From: Nymphaea colorata
Taxonomy: Eukaryota > Streptophyta > Magnoliopsida > Nymphaeales > Nymphaeaceae
Direction: 5' to 3'
DNA: 64,000 bases
Assembly (NCBI RefSeq): GCF_008831285.2
Contig: NC_045139.1
Location: 9,695,204-9,759,203, forward strand
The first letter of the stretch is position 1; each line of letters opens with the position of its first letter. The translations under genes were made by a program, and so were the position numbers. The notes beneath the pieces were generated by a model. It ran no database searches. It was not told the DNA's origin and saw only the letters and a program-made list of their open reading frames with translations. Shown here piece by piece: positions 13,680-28,266 of this stretch.

Positions 13680-14620
13680 TACAATTGAAGATTCCATGTC
13701 ATACACCACAAGGACATTTCTAAACTAAAACCATTTCGTCATCACAATTTATTTAAGATTTGCAGAATTACAGAAGCGATGAATTGTGACAATCCTTGTC
13801 TCGATCAAATCATGAGATATAAACAAAAAATCACAAGAACATGAATCGGAACCTAAATGGGAACAATTTTCTAAATTTTGCACTCAAACGATTACCCATG
13901 TCAAGCATTTTGAATGACCATATATAAAGTATTTGGAAATTTTGATCATAAGAAAATAAGTTCGTTCAAGATATCAAATGTATGTGACACAGGAATGTAT
14001 GCTATCCATAAGAGCTCCATATGTACTAGCCCATCCTAAAGCGGCAATCTGCTTTGAAAACAAACTGACAAATATATTTTACTTCTTAGTAGCCCAAAAG
14101 CTGCAAGAAAACTTGCACGAGACAAACTAATAAGTTTTTGGGGGCATATATATATATATATATATATTTGGGTCACTATAACTAATATTTCATTTTTTTA
14201 GGTTCTCAATAGGCAAGTGGAGATATCTTTGACATTTTTACCGACCTTAGCCAATTGTAAAATTGGATTTTGATGAAAGAAGGAATATTGATGCTTTGGA
14301 CCCAGGGCAGAAGGTTTATCGAGTCCAAATTAATGTAGTTAATTTTTGCAGGCAAAATTTTGCATTTGAGTGCACTCATTCAAACCTCCCACCATTCAAA
14401 CCTCCCACCAAGTTTCGCAGGATACGAAACGAATGATGGATATTACGCATAAACTGGTAAGATGTAACTCATAATCTCACAGGACCTCATCTAAGACCAT
14501 ATCCAATTAAGCTAGAACTGGTAAAGTCTGGTATGATAATGCTTAGATTTGACCCGATTCTGATCCTTTTACATCCCTACAAATAGCTCCATATTCTAAA
14601 TATCTTGGAGCACTGAATTA
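13680..14620 (-). pseudogene. Coding-less RING cassette between R2 and LTR-like sequence 2
   Basis: Positions 13690-14130 match the immediate 3' flank of the RING genes (ACTAAAACCATTTCGTCATC, GAGATATAAACAAAAAATCACAAGAACATGAA and the words just before the stop codons of other copies). At 14146-14166 there is a TA run, and directly after it the sequence is RING 5' flank (AATAGGCAAGTGGAGATATC, as near 55510). The coding region that should lie between is absent. I read this as a deletion that removed one family member, with the TA run at the join. Confidence 0.65.
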
Positions 14621-14627
14621 GGAGTAG

Positions 14628-14930
14628 GGCCGTACATGAGCATAATTGAGCTCGATCTGGGCCAGCTCAAGCTCGACACAACTCAAAAAACATGACTTCG
14701 AGCTGAGCTCGAACTCAAGTTGATTTTCATGGAACAAGATCGAGCTTGATTCGACTATACAGTGTCAAGCTTGAGCTTGATTCACTTTACTCATTTACAT
14801 TAACCTGTCTCATTTTTTTTAATTTGTTTAACTATTAAACTTGTTTAAACCAGTTTTATATAGTCAAGGCAAGCCTTGTATACACGAGTTGAGTTCTAGA
14901 ACTCGACCTGTAAAAACATTTGGAGTATAA
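14628..14930. mobile_element. CTCGAG/GAGCTC-rich hAT-like repeat fragment
   Basis: It begins TAGGGCCGTACATGAGC and is full of GAGCTCGA and AACTCAA words, like the better bounded element at 51413-51912. No coding capacity. The right end is not clear. Confidence 0.4.
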
Positions 14931-14979
14931 ATATATTAGCAGATATGAGCCTGGAATAGATACTGAGCCCCACCTACAC

Positions 14980-15068
14980 AAGTGTAGGGAGTTCAAGAAT
15001 TTTTTGGGTCAGATCCATATGACAATTGTGTTCTGTTTAGTTATAATGCACCCAATTCTGGGTAAGGC
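14980..15068 (-). pseudogene. Remnant of RING outer 3' flank
   Basis: The words GTGTAGGGAGTTCAAGAATTTT...AATTGTGTTCT...GTAAGGCC match 3259-3347 in the R1 flank. Similarity stops at the left edge of LTR-like sequence 2. Confidence 0.6.
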
Positions 15069-17711
<2,643 letters not shown>

Positions 17712-18359
17712 TGAAAAGTCTTAAGGTTTCTTTTTTCCTCTTCTATTAGGGTGAGGACATTAGGCTCCCTCCGGCCAGGTACTTATAGTCTTAGGCCATT
17801 ATGATTAAATTAATAAGTCGAGATGCCTTTGACGTTTTTACTCATGAACTTACCAATTTGCACGTGAGATTTAGATGAAAAGTGCAAATATGGCTGTGGT
17901 TTAGACCACAGCCATAAACATTGTGTTTTTTCTAAAAAAACTATTTGTTTTATAAGTCAGTGAATTTAGAAACCCAATATTTTTTGAAAAAAGCCTAAAT
18001 GAAAAAATGTGAAACGTCTTTTTTGTTTTAAGTGTCTTTTTCATTTCTTTTAATGACGAATTGCTATTTTACAATTTTTTTCATTTTTATTTTTTGCTTA
18101 TTTATTTATTTTTTGATGTTGGCATTACTAGTTTCTTAAATATTTAAATCTTCCCTATTTTTTTGTAATTTTTAGGTTTTGAAATAGTTTTTTATTTTTG
18201 TACTTATTTCTTTTAAGACATTAATTTTATCCTAAATAAATTTCATGTCATAGCCAAGCAACCAAAAAATCCATCTTTGGTCCTTTCAAGACCACTTTTT
18301 ATCAATTCAATCAGCCCAGCAACAATATTTGGTTGAACCAAACTAATGTGCATGTCACG
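17712..18359 (-). pseudogene. Orphan RING 5' flank and promoter block without coding region
   Basis: The segment aligns with 12775-13400 upstream of R2, including the promoter block at 17748-17770 (coding strand AGCCTAATGTCCTCACCC) and a TATA-like ACTATAAGTACC. No RING coding sequence lies to its left; LTR-like sequence 2 is there instead. The right edge is the 3' end of the LINE at 18360. Confidence 0.68.
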
Positions 18360-20466
18360 CACCCCCAATGCAGAAACAACTCTGCTGGAGGGATCACAAC
18401 CAAAATGAAATAAGAAAATGGAGCTATACAAAGATCCGTAAGGGATAAACAAAAACTTGTCATGGGACTAAGAAATACATCACAAAAAATCTATGCACGA
18501 CCTCCATGTATATGCAAAAACATGGAGGGAAGCCCAGATTGCAGATCTAACAATTTACTGGCTATATCAATAGCAGGGTCATCAAAAACAATTTGTAGCT
18601 TTTGGGCATGCAGAAGTACTTTCTGAAATTTGGGGTCTAACTTATGTTGCCCCTCGCATAAACTTCTTATCCAACGCAGCCAAGTTTTATTGTTTGAGAT
18701 AACAATAATCCTTTGCCATCTGTCAGGGAAGATTATGGAGAGAACTTCTTGCAAAATCATTGTTTGAGGCATGAGTAGGTCATCTGTGATATTCTTCAGT
18801 CGCTCTCACAAAATTCTTTATAAGAATCTCTGAAACCTTTAGCCAACTTGAGTTCATGTTGGAGAGCTACAGAGTGAATGCAAATGCAACCTTCTCCAAT
18901 TCTCGGCCACTCTCCTGTGATACATCCAATTAAAATCCAAAACTTAATCCTCTTGAATTCAGTATCTTTACGGCTAGTCAGGAGGCAGCTGTCCTCACAA
19001 ACTTTTAGGACTCGGCGAAGTTCAACCTCCATTCCGTCTGATTTTGGCCTAGCATATTCTAAACATCCATACACCCCAATGTAATACTCTCAACCTGTCC
19101 TCAATGGGGAGAAGACAAGGCCTCTCAATTCCTAAACGTAAAAGCATAGCCTAGAACGGAGGCACTAGAATGATGTTAGATTCTAAAAGCTGTTTAACAG
19201 ACAACTTCAACCAATCTTCACACCAGCTGAATTCCTCAGTTGAAAGATTCTTCACCAAGCACCTGCCCGACCAGTTATCATAAAAGGAGCTAAGATTTCC
19301 TTAACCTTAGTCTCCAATTTCCTCTAGTCTTTGACAACACCATGAAAAAACCATGAGTCCTTTGAATGGACTCTTAGGCCCCTTGAGAAACATTTGAATG
19401 GACTGATATATTTCCCGGCAACAAACTTAGTCCACCATTTAATTCTGTTGCAAATATGTATACCCAAGGCTGTAATTCTGGCCAGATTGACTTCATGAAT
19501 ATTCTTTAGCCCAATGCCTCCCTTCTGTATGGGTCTGCAATTTTTACCCAGGCCACATAATGCGCTCTCTTCCTCTGATCAACAGGGCCCCAAAGGAAGG
19601 ACACCATTAGACTATTCAACCTTCGGACCACCACAGTCGGGAGCAAAAAAAAAGCTACTCCAAAATTCTATAGTTTGGTTAACCACATGTCTAGTTAAAC
19701 ATAAAAGCCCAGCAAAGAAATGACGATGTATTCTTGCTTACTACAAGCCCAATAGTTCTCTCCAGAAGCTCCAGCAAGGTTTGAATTTTCCCCAACGATT
19801 TTGCCTCTAGTTTTGAAGAAATGACGATATCATCGGCGGATGGCACATGCCAAATCCCACAAAAGAGGGAATTCTGACCCTTCCGCTCGAAATTTTATGC
19901 TGAAGTAGTTGGGTAAGCACTTCCAAAACCACAACAAGGGGGGATATAGGATCTCCTTGTCTGAGCCCTTGCTTCAAGTCGACCCCAGTCAATAATCATG
20001 ACAGATGCCAATGCCGTAGAAAAACATGTAGCCACAGGACTAGTCCAGACATCACTGAACCCAAGCCCTCTCATAGCCGGAGTGAGGAATTTCCACTCCA
20101 CCATGTCATAGGCTTTCGCCAAATCGATCTTCAAGCAACAAGAAGGGGCTCTGCTGTGATCCAAGGAGTTTAGAACTTCATGCGCAAGAATGAAATTATC
20201 ACTCAAACTGCACCCTGGGAGAAACGCCGCTTAATTAGGGCAGATTATCCTACTAAGGATGCCTTTCATTTGACCTGCTAAAAGTTTGGATAAAAATTTA
20301 TACAGCGAGTTACGTAGCGCTATTTTCGTATGTTTTCCTCCATAGACAGACTAAGGCCCTGGTACATGCCCTCCACAACTTCTCCAGAACCAGCCTTAAT
20401 TCCAAGCAGATCTCTGAAAATTTGATCGCATACCTCCCTGATTTTGCTAGGATCCTCTGTGACTCC
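18360..20466 (-). pseudogene. LINE ORF2, reverse transcriptase and C-terminal part (broken)
   Basis: Minus-strand pieces read as plant LINE reverse transcriptase: a GVTEDPSKIREVCDQIFRDL stretch at 20400-20466, KIDLAKAYDMVEWKFL at about 20085-20133, then QGLRQGDPISPLVVVLEVL near 19915-19977, and a C-terminal zinc-ribbon-like region with RWQRIIVISNNKTWLRWI near 18700. Several frames are needed and stops interrupt it, so it is dead. It is cut at 20466 by element A (target duplication ACTCC at 20462-20466) and continues at 28915-28948 and 29302-29387. The 3' end near 18360 abuts RING flank sequence. Confidence 0.82.
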
Positions 20467-20826
20467 TGTTACCTTTTTAAGAAAGGAGATGGAACAAGCG
20501 AAGATCTCTCTCAGTAAATTTATCACATAGGCAACAAATCTGAATATCGAGATTAATGGGATTCACTGTAATCTCAAGTTTTTCTCGATAGGATTAGTGT
20601 CTATCTCGAGTTTCTCTTGATGGCTAAGGAATTGCTATCCTTATCCCATGTCTGTTCCCTGCCTATATAAAGAAGAGCATGTAACAGAGCTTCGATGTAA
20701 CACAAAGCCAAGTAGTATAATAAAGCTTGTCCTTCTTTCCTCGTGGATGTAGGCAGTAATGCCGAACCATGTACTCTTGTGCCTCCCTCGTTACTTAGTT
20801 TCTTTCTCTCTCCATGTTTTTTAACA
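20467..20826 (+). repeat. 5' LTR of element A
   Basis: Begins TGTTACC and ends TTTAACA. A TATATAA box lies at 20664-20670 and is followed by a transcribed-leader-like stretch. It differs from the 3' LTR at many positions, so A is clearly older than B and D. Confidence 0.9.
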
Positions 20827-20840
20827 TGGTATCGTAGCAC
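20827..20840 (+). other. Primer binding site of element A
   Basis: TGGTATCGTAGCAC directly follows the LTR. It matches the 3' end complement of initiator-Met tRNA used by plant copia elements, with small changes. Confidence 0.8.
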
Positions 20841-21620
20841 AGGGACTACCGCCATTGCTTCCCCAAGCTGTGAATTCCTGTAAGTTCTGGCCACGGGAGA
20901 TTGTTCCGGCGACTGAAAGACTGTTGATTCTCGTCGTCCATCTCTGCAAAGCTCATTTGAGCAGTTTTGACCAAATCCGAACGAAATTGGGCAAGAACCG
21001 GTGGCTACTTGGAAGCTGACGAAGAATAGAGTATTTCCGGCAAAGAAATTGCTGCTACGGCACCTATACTTGATATTTTTTGGGCATGCCTTGATTCTGC
21101 TAATTACGTGATGTGCGATTAATTTTTGTTGAGCTCCAATCGGAAACTGAAAAACAGAGGAGCAAACCGATGACCACGGTGATTCAATCTTGTGGCGCTG
21201 TCAATCCCAACTCCTCTAGTTGTCGACCAAGGATCCAAGAAAAGCCTAGGCGTCTGGAGATTGTTCGTGCACGATTGCAAAATTTTTTGAGATTCTTGGA
21301 GGGAGCACTCGAATTTTGAAGATCCATGTGACGCCAGACGCCTTCCTATGACTGCCGACGCTCAGGAGGCGACGGGAGACTACAGGTGACCCCCCTTCTC
21401 CAATTCTCTTCAGATTTGGTTTGAATGAACGCCTAATTTTTTCTGCCTAGAGGTTCCACCAAGTAGGATTTGTAGAAGGATCGCCTAACGGTCGCTTGGG
21501 TCTTCATTTGACGCCACCGGCAGAAATCTGGCACCTATCTCCAAATTCTGTCATCAGATTTGGGCCTTAACATAGCACCGCTGCTAAGTGACGCTGATCC
21601 AGATCCCTCTATTCTTAACC

Positions 21621-22440
21621 ATGGCAACAACGCATCAAGCAGAAAGCATCTGCAATTCAAATTCAAAGAGGTGAACGTCCGACCAAGGCAATAACACTCC
21701 GAATATTATTTCGCAACCTCTCACTGGTCCAAACTATCTATGTTGGGCTAACGTAGCCAGACTGATTCTAAGCAGCTGCTCAAAGATGGGATATATCAAT
21801 GGTGACGTAAAGCCACCAGCAAGGGATGATCCAAAATATCGTGAGTGGAAATGTAAAAATGACATGGCTATGTCATGGCTCATTAATTCTATGGATGTAA
21901 AAATGACATGGCTATGTCGTGGCTCATTAATTCTACGGATTCCTCTGTTACAAATCTTCTTCTCTATGTGGAGATGGTAAAGGATATTTGGGACAACTTA
22001 AAAGAAATGTTCGGTGAACAGAACAATCTTGAATAGAACTATGGGAGATAAAACTATTACTCTCTACATCGGTCAAATGCGCAGTTTATATGATGAATTA
22101 TTTCAGTATCATCCAACCGCTTCCGATGCAAAAATACATAAAAAAAAATATTTGATGAGAACAAGATCTTTAAGGTTCTTGCCGACCTCAGAAGAGAATA
22201 TGAGACCCTTCATGGCCAGGTACTTAATTCCAATCTTCTGCCATCTTTTAATAGTGTGTGCCAAATGATACAATGTGAAGTGGCTCAAAGGAAACCTATG
22301 TATATTCTGCCAAAAGTCGACACCAATGAAGAAAATGGTAACAAAATGGTATGTTATACAAAAGGCGACAACAAACAAAGCAATTTCAAGCCAGTTAACG
22401 AGAACTTTACAACCAAAGGAGATCAACCTCTGGATACTGC
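21621..22440 (+). pseudogene. Degenerate copia gag of element A
   Basis: An ATG at 21621 opens a frame that soon stops. In shifted frames there are Gag words such as MGYINGDVKPPARDDPKY and MAMSWLINS (21786-21980), typical of the UBN2-type copia Gag. A 44-bp tandem duplication (21851-21894 and 21895-21938) shifts the frame. Downstream pieces at 22256-22440 are the charged C-terminal Gag region. Not functional. Confidence 0.72.
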
Positions 22441-22446
22441 ACACCC

Positions 22447-22815
22447 TTGTTGGAGTTTATCTTCTCAAGTGCAGAAGCCGAATATAAAGCCATGGCAGCA
22501 TGCACATGTAAACTTATATGGATTAAGGCCTTACTAAAGGATATGAATATTGAAACTAATGGATCCATGTACTTGAAGTGTCAGAACATGGCCACCATCT
22601 ACATTGGAGCTAATCTGGTGTTTCATGAACGAAGTAAACATATAGAAGTCGATTGCCAATTCATACGAGAGAAGATCCAAGATAACACCATTCTAACACT
22701 TCATGTCAAAAGCTACAAGCAATTGGCCGATATATTTACCAAAAGTTTGGCCAAGAAAAAACATCAAACTATAATTCACAAGTTGGGACAGATAGACATC
22801 TATGCACCAACTTGA
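22447..22815 (+). pseudogene. RNase H end of element A pol
   Basis: The frame carries SSAEAEYKAMAACTCKLIW, then VFHERSKHIEVDCQFIREKI and LADIFTKSL, the standard C-terminal RNase H motifs of copia pol. It follows the Gag remnant directly, so about 3 kb of pol has been deleted. Stop at 22813-22815, then a purine-rich tract before the LTR. Confidence 0.85.
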
Positions 22816-22824
22816 GCGGGAGAT

Positions 22825-22863
22825 TGTTATCTTTTTAAGGAAGGAGGCGGAATAAGCAAAGAT
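22825..22863 (+). repeat. First part of the 3' LTR of element A (split)
   Basis: The LTR start TGTTATC is interrupted after AAGAT at 22859-22863 by element B. It resumes at 28604. Confidence 0.9.
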
Positions 22864-23198
22864 TGTTGGGTAGTGGTAGTGGCCATGAGCCCTACCCATT
22901 CATATCGTAACTGCAAGGGGGGGCCACTTGCAGTTACGAGCTTTAATGCTCACCTAAAATCTCTCACTCACGTAACCGCTGCTAGGGTTGGGGAAAACCT
23001 AAGGGGCTGGACTAGATATTCCTAGCATATTCAGAGTTTGATGAATCTCTCTCTAACACATTAACCTGTGAGAGGCCCCTTGGAAGTAAACCCCAAAAAT
23101 CTCTCTCTCTCTAGTTTTCTTTCTTTCTTCCTCTCTTGCTCGCAGAGTTGCAGGCCAAACTTGGTTGGAGATCCTGGGCGGAACCTAAAGTTCCTACA
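22864..23198 (+). repeat. 5' LTR of element B
   Basis: Begins TGTTGGGTAG and ends TTCCTACA. It contains a short CT microsatellite near 23100. It is the near-identical partner of 28267-28603. Confidence 0.92.
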
Positions 23199-23199
23199 G

Positions 23200-23212
23200 T
23201 GGTATCAGAGCC
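23200..23212 (+). other. Primer binding site of element B
   Basis: TGGTATCAGAGCC, one base after the LTR, matches the initiator-Met-tRNA primer used by copia elements. Confidence 0.88.
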
Positions 23213-23479
23213 ATTTTTTGTCGAATTACAAGTAAGTGAACTCGACCGTAGCAGTGCCTGTGATATAGAGATATATATATGTTGCATGATATAATGATGG
23301 ATCTATGTGTGTGCACACCTAAATCTGAATCCCTGCGTGAAAGGTTATATGCTGGAATGGAAATATAGTGCTCTACGTTCTACTTCCTTATGATTTTCAA
23401 GAAAACAAAGCATGCTAGGAGTGAGGCATATTGGTGTCGATTGAACTTTGAAACCCTCGGTTTCCTGTATTATGTTATG

Positions 23480-24118
23480 TGTGTTCATCCTTGAGAAACC
23501 AAACTACATTCAATCCCAAGGGCAGAGCACGCATGTCTGAAAAAGAAAACGGCTTTGAACGAAGCCGACAGAGGGCAAGGCCTGCTCTGCTCGACATCCA
23601 GCAAGGGTAAAACAAACACACAAAAACGAGGAAAGCAAAGAAACACATTAGGGTTACCAACAAGTGGAGGGAATCGTCCACCCGACTGGAAACCAGTCGT
23701 TTGCCTCATACGAGTGGCAGAGATGATTTGGGGAAAATGAGGAACGCCCATCGAGCAGAACTCCTCCTGTCATCCCCTTTCTCCTTTCGGTTTCCCCCTG
23801 TTGACGATGCTGGAAACCATGAGCAGAGGAGGCGGTGGTGTGGAAACCCACTGTCGGAGCTTCCTCACCTGCTCGGGCTGGCTTTGGGTGGCTGAAGGAA
23901 TGGTGGAGGACGACGAAAGCTCCACCGTCGGGCGAATCAGGCGAGGAGGGAACTCTCGCGTGAGCCGGGGAGCTTCTCCTCTCTGGTTTTGGGGATGGAG
24001 AGTTGAGGAAGAAGCCATCGCCGGATGAGACGAGAGGAAGAGGAGGCAGCTCTCGCTCGAGGAGAGAGAAGATCGGGCGAAACATGAGTGAAAAAACGGT
24101 TCGGAGGGGTATTTATAC
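23480..24118 (-). pseudogene. Captured host-gene-like start inside element B (antisense)
   Basis: A GC-rich island in an otherwise AT-rich element. On the minus strand there is a TATAAATAC box (24110-24118), a leader of about 90 bases and an ATG at 24018 that opens an 82-residue frame starting MASSSTLHPQ, rich in Ser, Pro and Arg and poor in acidic residues, as in plastid transit peptides. An overlapping frame (23654-24085) is longer but less convincing. The layout suggests a promoter plus first exon picked up from a host gene. I cannot identify the source gene. Confidence 0.45.
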
Positions 24119-24119
24119 C

Positions 24120-26720
24120 AAAAGTGTAAAAATTACAAAATCAGTCCACCCGTTTTGCATAGTTTTCAAAAACACTGTTACAATTTTGATAAATTAATGC
24201 CGCAACGTTTTTGCGAAAAACATTTTCAGAAAGAGGTTTGCGAAAGTTAATTTCAGTGAAAACCTAGAAATTTATACGAAATTTCGTAGTAGTACCCTAT
24301 GACTTATTATAATTATCTAAAAGAGGGTTCCGATAAATTATTTTGCAATTTCAGCAGAAGACCGTGATTTTAAATGAAATTGCATGGTAATACCCTCAGA
24401 CTTATTATAAATTTCTGAAAGAGGGTTCCAGAAAATTGTTTTATAATTTCAGTAGAAGACCGAGCTGTTTTGTAAAATTGCATACAAGTACCACTCAAGC
24501 TTATTAATATTTTAGAAAAGGGTCCCCAAGACCGTTTGAAAATAAGAAGGGAAACTCACGAAAAAAAAAAAGGTTTAATATGAGTTTTCCTTGTTTTAAG
24601 TGATATCTTAGAAAGGCTTTGGAAATCCTTGATATATTATTCTCCTTGTTATTGTTTTATACTTGTTATGAAATTAATTTAGTAATGACTTCAAGAGTGG
24701 GAGCTTAAGGTAAAAACTGAAAAATAGTTAGCAACAGGTATGTATGATTATGCAATTTTGGTATTTTGTGTGTGCATGACCCAATGACGTTATAAACCTT
24801 GTGTCGTATTTGGATATGGATATTATGTTGAAAAACATTCATATTAAATTTAAATTTGGATCCTCTTTATTTGTTTAAATACATATCAATTATAGTGTTG
24901 ATATTATTGTATGTGGATCCACATGAGTAAAATCTGAATTTAAATAATTATTTGGATTTTTGCTTTGGATCTGATTGTTGTTTAAGATCCATATTTGTAT
25001 TCAGTTTGAATCATGACATATTCAGATCTAAATTTGTTTGGATATTGGTTTAAAATCCATATCCTGTTTATGTTGGTTCAAGTATATGTTATTATACTTG
25101 ATTTATGAATATTCATCTTAATTTTGGATCTATGCAGATATTAGATATGACCAAAACTTTTGTTTTCAAAATCCATATTCAGTTGTTGAATTTGGATCTC
25201 ACACTAAACGTTGCACTCTTTTGGAGCATGATCTAATTTGACTTGTTCAAGATCTATATTAGATCTAAACATATTATGATGAGCTTTGATTTTTAGATCT
25301 AATGGTTTTACAAGTTGTACTTTTGCAATGTGTAACACTAGAGTGCTAAAGATGAATTCCAATTAGAAGGAATGATTATGTTATCGCATGTTGATATGCT
25401 AAGAGGTGTAAATCAAAACTATTAGACATGGTTCCTTATAACATTATGTTGGGTCGTGATACATTAAGATCCAAATTAACTTGGTTGAATCATTGGATCC
25501 AAATTCTCGTATTGTTACTAAACACAATATATCATGTTTGCTTTTTGGATCCAATGATATTGTGATATTTGTTGTCCTTTTAGATTCAAATCCTTCTAGA
25601 GTGCTATTGAACAATGCTTAATTTACTCCATTAATGAGGTGAACTTGTTTAAAAATATATATTCAAGAGATGTAATGTAACACTCTTGGACTGAAACCCG
25701 TATAAATTTGAATGTCTTGATTTAAAGACTTGCTTTATTTGCTCTTAAGGGTGATGGATTAGTTTGGGTACAAACATGCATCATCTCAAGGTAGAGAAAT
25801 TTTTCTTGTTTCACCTTGTTCAAAAGTTGGACTATTGTTTAGATCTAAGCATGGTTATTGAAATCATAGTGCACAATACTTCATATGGATCATTTGTTTT
25901 TTTTTAATTCAGATTATTGTATTGTGGATATTGCTGGTTGAATCTGAATTTCCATATTTGAATTAATGAAATCCACATTACGTAAAGTTTAGCTGCAGAT
26001 CTAAACTGACTTGTTTGGATATGTGAGAATAATTCATATCCTGTTGTTTTAGTTCCAATATATGTTATCATGGTTGCCTTTGGATATGATCATACTGTAA
26101 TACGTGTTGTCATTCTAGATCCAAAGGTTATTCTTGAAAATCATTGAATAAAGCTTCATTTGCCTTTCTTTCTTAGGAAAATGAATTTGTTTTAATGCGT
26201 ACTCAAGAGATGTAATATAATACTCTTGGACCAAAATTAATATTGGCAAGAATGCATTTGTTTGAAGCTTTGTAGCACTAAAGTGCTAATACATGATAAC
26301 TTGTTTTTCTCAAAAGAGAGATGGGTTAGCAATGATCCAAATATGGTTATTGAATCATATTGTATAATATTTCAATGAGGATCATGTGTTTTAAACTCAT
26401 ATTAATTGTATTGTGGATGTTTCTGGTTTGGATCTATACTAATATAATCTGAATCTTTATATTCATGTGGCTTTTGGAATTGGATCTATTCATTGTTTGA
26501 GATCCACCTTATATACATCATTGATTCGGATTTGAATATATATTTGGATATATGGTTAAACATCCATATCTTGTTTATATTAGATCCAAGCATATTATGT
26601 TATTTGTTCGTTTGAAGATCAAACAAAGTTAGCTTGCTATTAAGCAAGTTTCTGTTTGAGGATGAATTTGATTTTAAATTTTTCATGAGGTATAAAATAA
26701 TACTCATGAAAATAATGAGA
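24120..26720. repeat. AT-rich interior of element B with about 0.5-kb degenerate tandem repeats
   Basis: Matching blocks recur in order. AAATCCATATCCTG...TTCAAGTATATG is near 25060, with relatives near 26035 and 26565. GAGATGTAATGTAACACTCTTGG is near 25665, with a relative near 26207. A GGTTATTGAAATCATA...GGATCAT block near 25853 has a relative near 26343. Spacing is 490-540 bases. GGATCC and GGATCT words are strikingly frequent. No coding frame is seen. Confidence 0.5.
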
Positions 26721-26959
26721 TCCACACTAATTAGATCCATATTGAGATCCTTGGAGATCTATAATGCATGTTAAATGCATGTCTAAAAATGAAACGATGT
26801 GTTTGCAAATACATATGTATTGGATACCCAAATGAAAGTAGGGTATATGACATTTTCTTTTTATGCATGAGTTTGAAGCGTTCGAATAAGAATACCGAAT
26901 ACAATAATCCAGTGGGAGATCATAACGATCTACTGGAGGATCTGATTTATTCAGATAAT

Positions 26960-27109
26960 CAGTCTGGTAACGAACCGACTGAGAAACAGTTTGGCAATGA
27001 ACCAACTGGATAACAGTCTGGCAATGAACCGATTGGGAAACAATTTAATAATGAATCAATTGTGCACGATTCTTATGATGATCAGTCTGGTAATGAACCG
27101 ACTGGGTAG
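26960..27109 (+). repeat. 27-bp repeat array (QSGNEPTGK-like) in element B
   Basis: Units of 27 bases start at 26960, 26987, 27014 and 27041, and another lies at 27083-27109; a diverged one is near 27205. Each could encode a nine-residue unit, Q[SF]GNEPT[EG]K. The first two are in frame with the open frame 26768-27013; stop codons end units two and five. The frame to the left has an IGYPNESRVYD stretch, like the words after integrase in copia pol, so the array may be the remnant of the variable region between integrase and reverse transcriptase. Confidence 0.6.
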
Positions 27110-27689
27110 TGAGCTCCATGATTATATGTGAATAATTGTTGCATGTACAAAAACTGACTATTTATTTGGTGATCAAGTTTGATTGATTGAATATGCTAAT
27201 AAGCGGTCAGGTAATGAACCGACTAAGATCAGTTTGGTATTAAACGTCCAACTGAAGCTTATTAGTGATCTTATTGATCATCTTGTGGTATACATATGTA
27301 GAGATATGTGAATTGTATATTGCATGCATGGGTTGTCAAAATTATGTATTGACCTTGATGAGTTAAATGAAACTCATTGTATGAGAGAGTACATTGATGA
27401 AAATTATACAATATGAAAAGTGCTTGTATGATAGACTATGGGTTGATTGCTCATTCCCTTAAATAGTCATAATAAAGATTAGGTGTCGCTAATCAAGTTG
27501 ATGACTATGTAAATATTTGATAAGTAGGAGCACACTTGAATATGTCATTTACTATGTTGAAAAGCTAATATTGCTTTGCCATATGATATAATGCATTGCA
27601 TGAATGTTATGGAACTCATGTTGTTAAAGGAGTTAAGTAATTATGGAATACAGTAAAGAAAAATATTCCATGTGTTTTAATGCATATTA

Positions 27690-27850
27690 GCTTGTGTGCT
27701 AGACTTGATACAAGCTTCTAATTTAGCTTGTAAGTATGCATTAAGAAAGTCCCGGCTAACCCTTGTTTTATGGCAGTTAAATGTTTAAGATACATTAATG
27801 AAACAAATGATATATTCAAGTGATTGTTAGCATTTTTTAACAAAAGGAAT
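27690..27850 (+). pseudogene. Faint copia pol remnant in element B
   Basis: A short stretch near 27769-27820 reads MAVKCLRYINETNDIFK, resembling the conserved region between copia reverse transcriptase and RNase H. It is very short and surrounded by stops. Confidence 0.35.
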
Positions 27851-28266
27851 TCTAAATGATTTGTCAAGCATGTAGCCCGTATGAGGCTAAGAAATTCCTG
27901 GTTTGCCTCTTTGTGAGGTGGTTGAAAAATATTCACGTTGATTTCATTGTTGAATAAGAAGAGAATATGCATGCACGTTCCAAATGCTTATATGATTGCT
28001 AGTATTATAATCAAGAGAATTCTTGATGTTTTATGTAAAACTTGTGGTCCACATGGGACTAAGTTTTAATATGTTATAATGTGATATATATTGAATATTT
28101 GAAAGGTTGCGAAGGAAAAACCATTGAATGGAAAACCTCGCTGTAAATCTTGAAAAAGGTTAGGTTGCATTGGAAAAGTCAATTATGGAAAACCACGTAA
28201 CAAATTGAATAAAGAAAACCCACATAAAGTGGAAGCAAACTAGCGGTCTCATGACCAAGTGGGAGA

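Noticed and set aside
26960-27109. CRISPR-like array
   Set aside because: Plant nuclear context, and the units are adjacent imperfect coding-type repeats without spacers.
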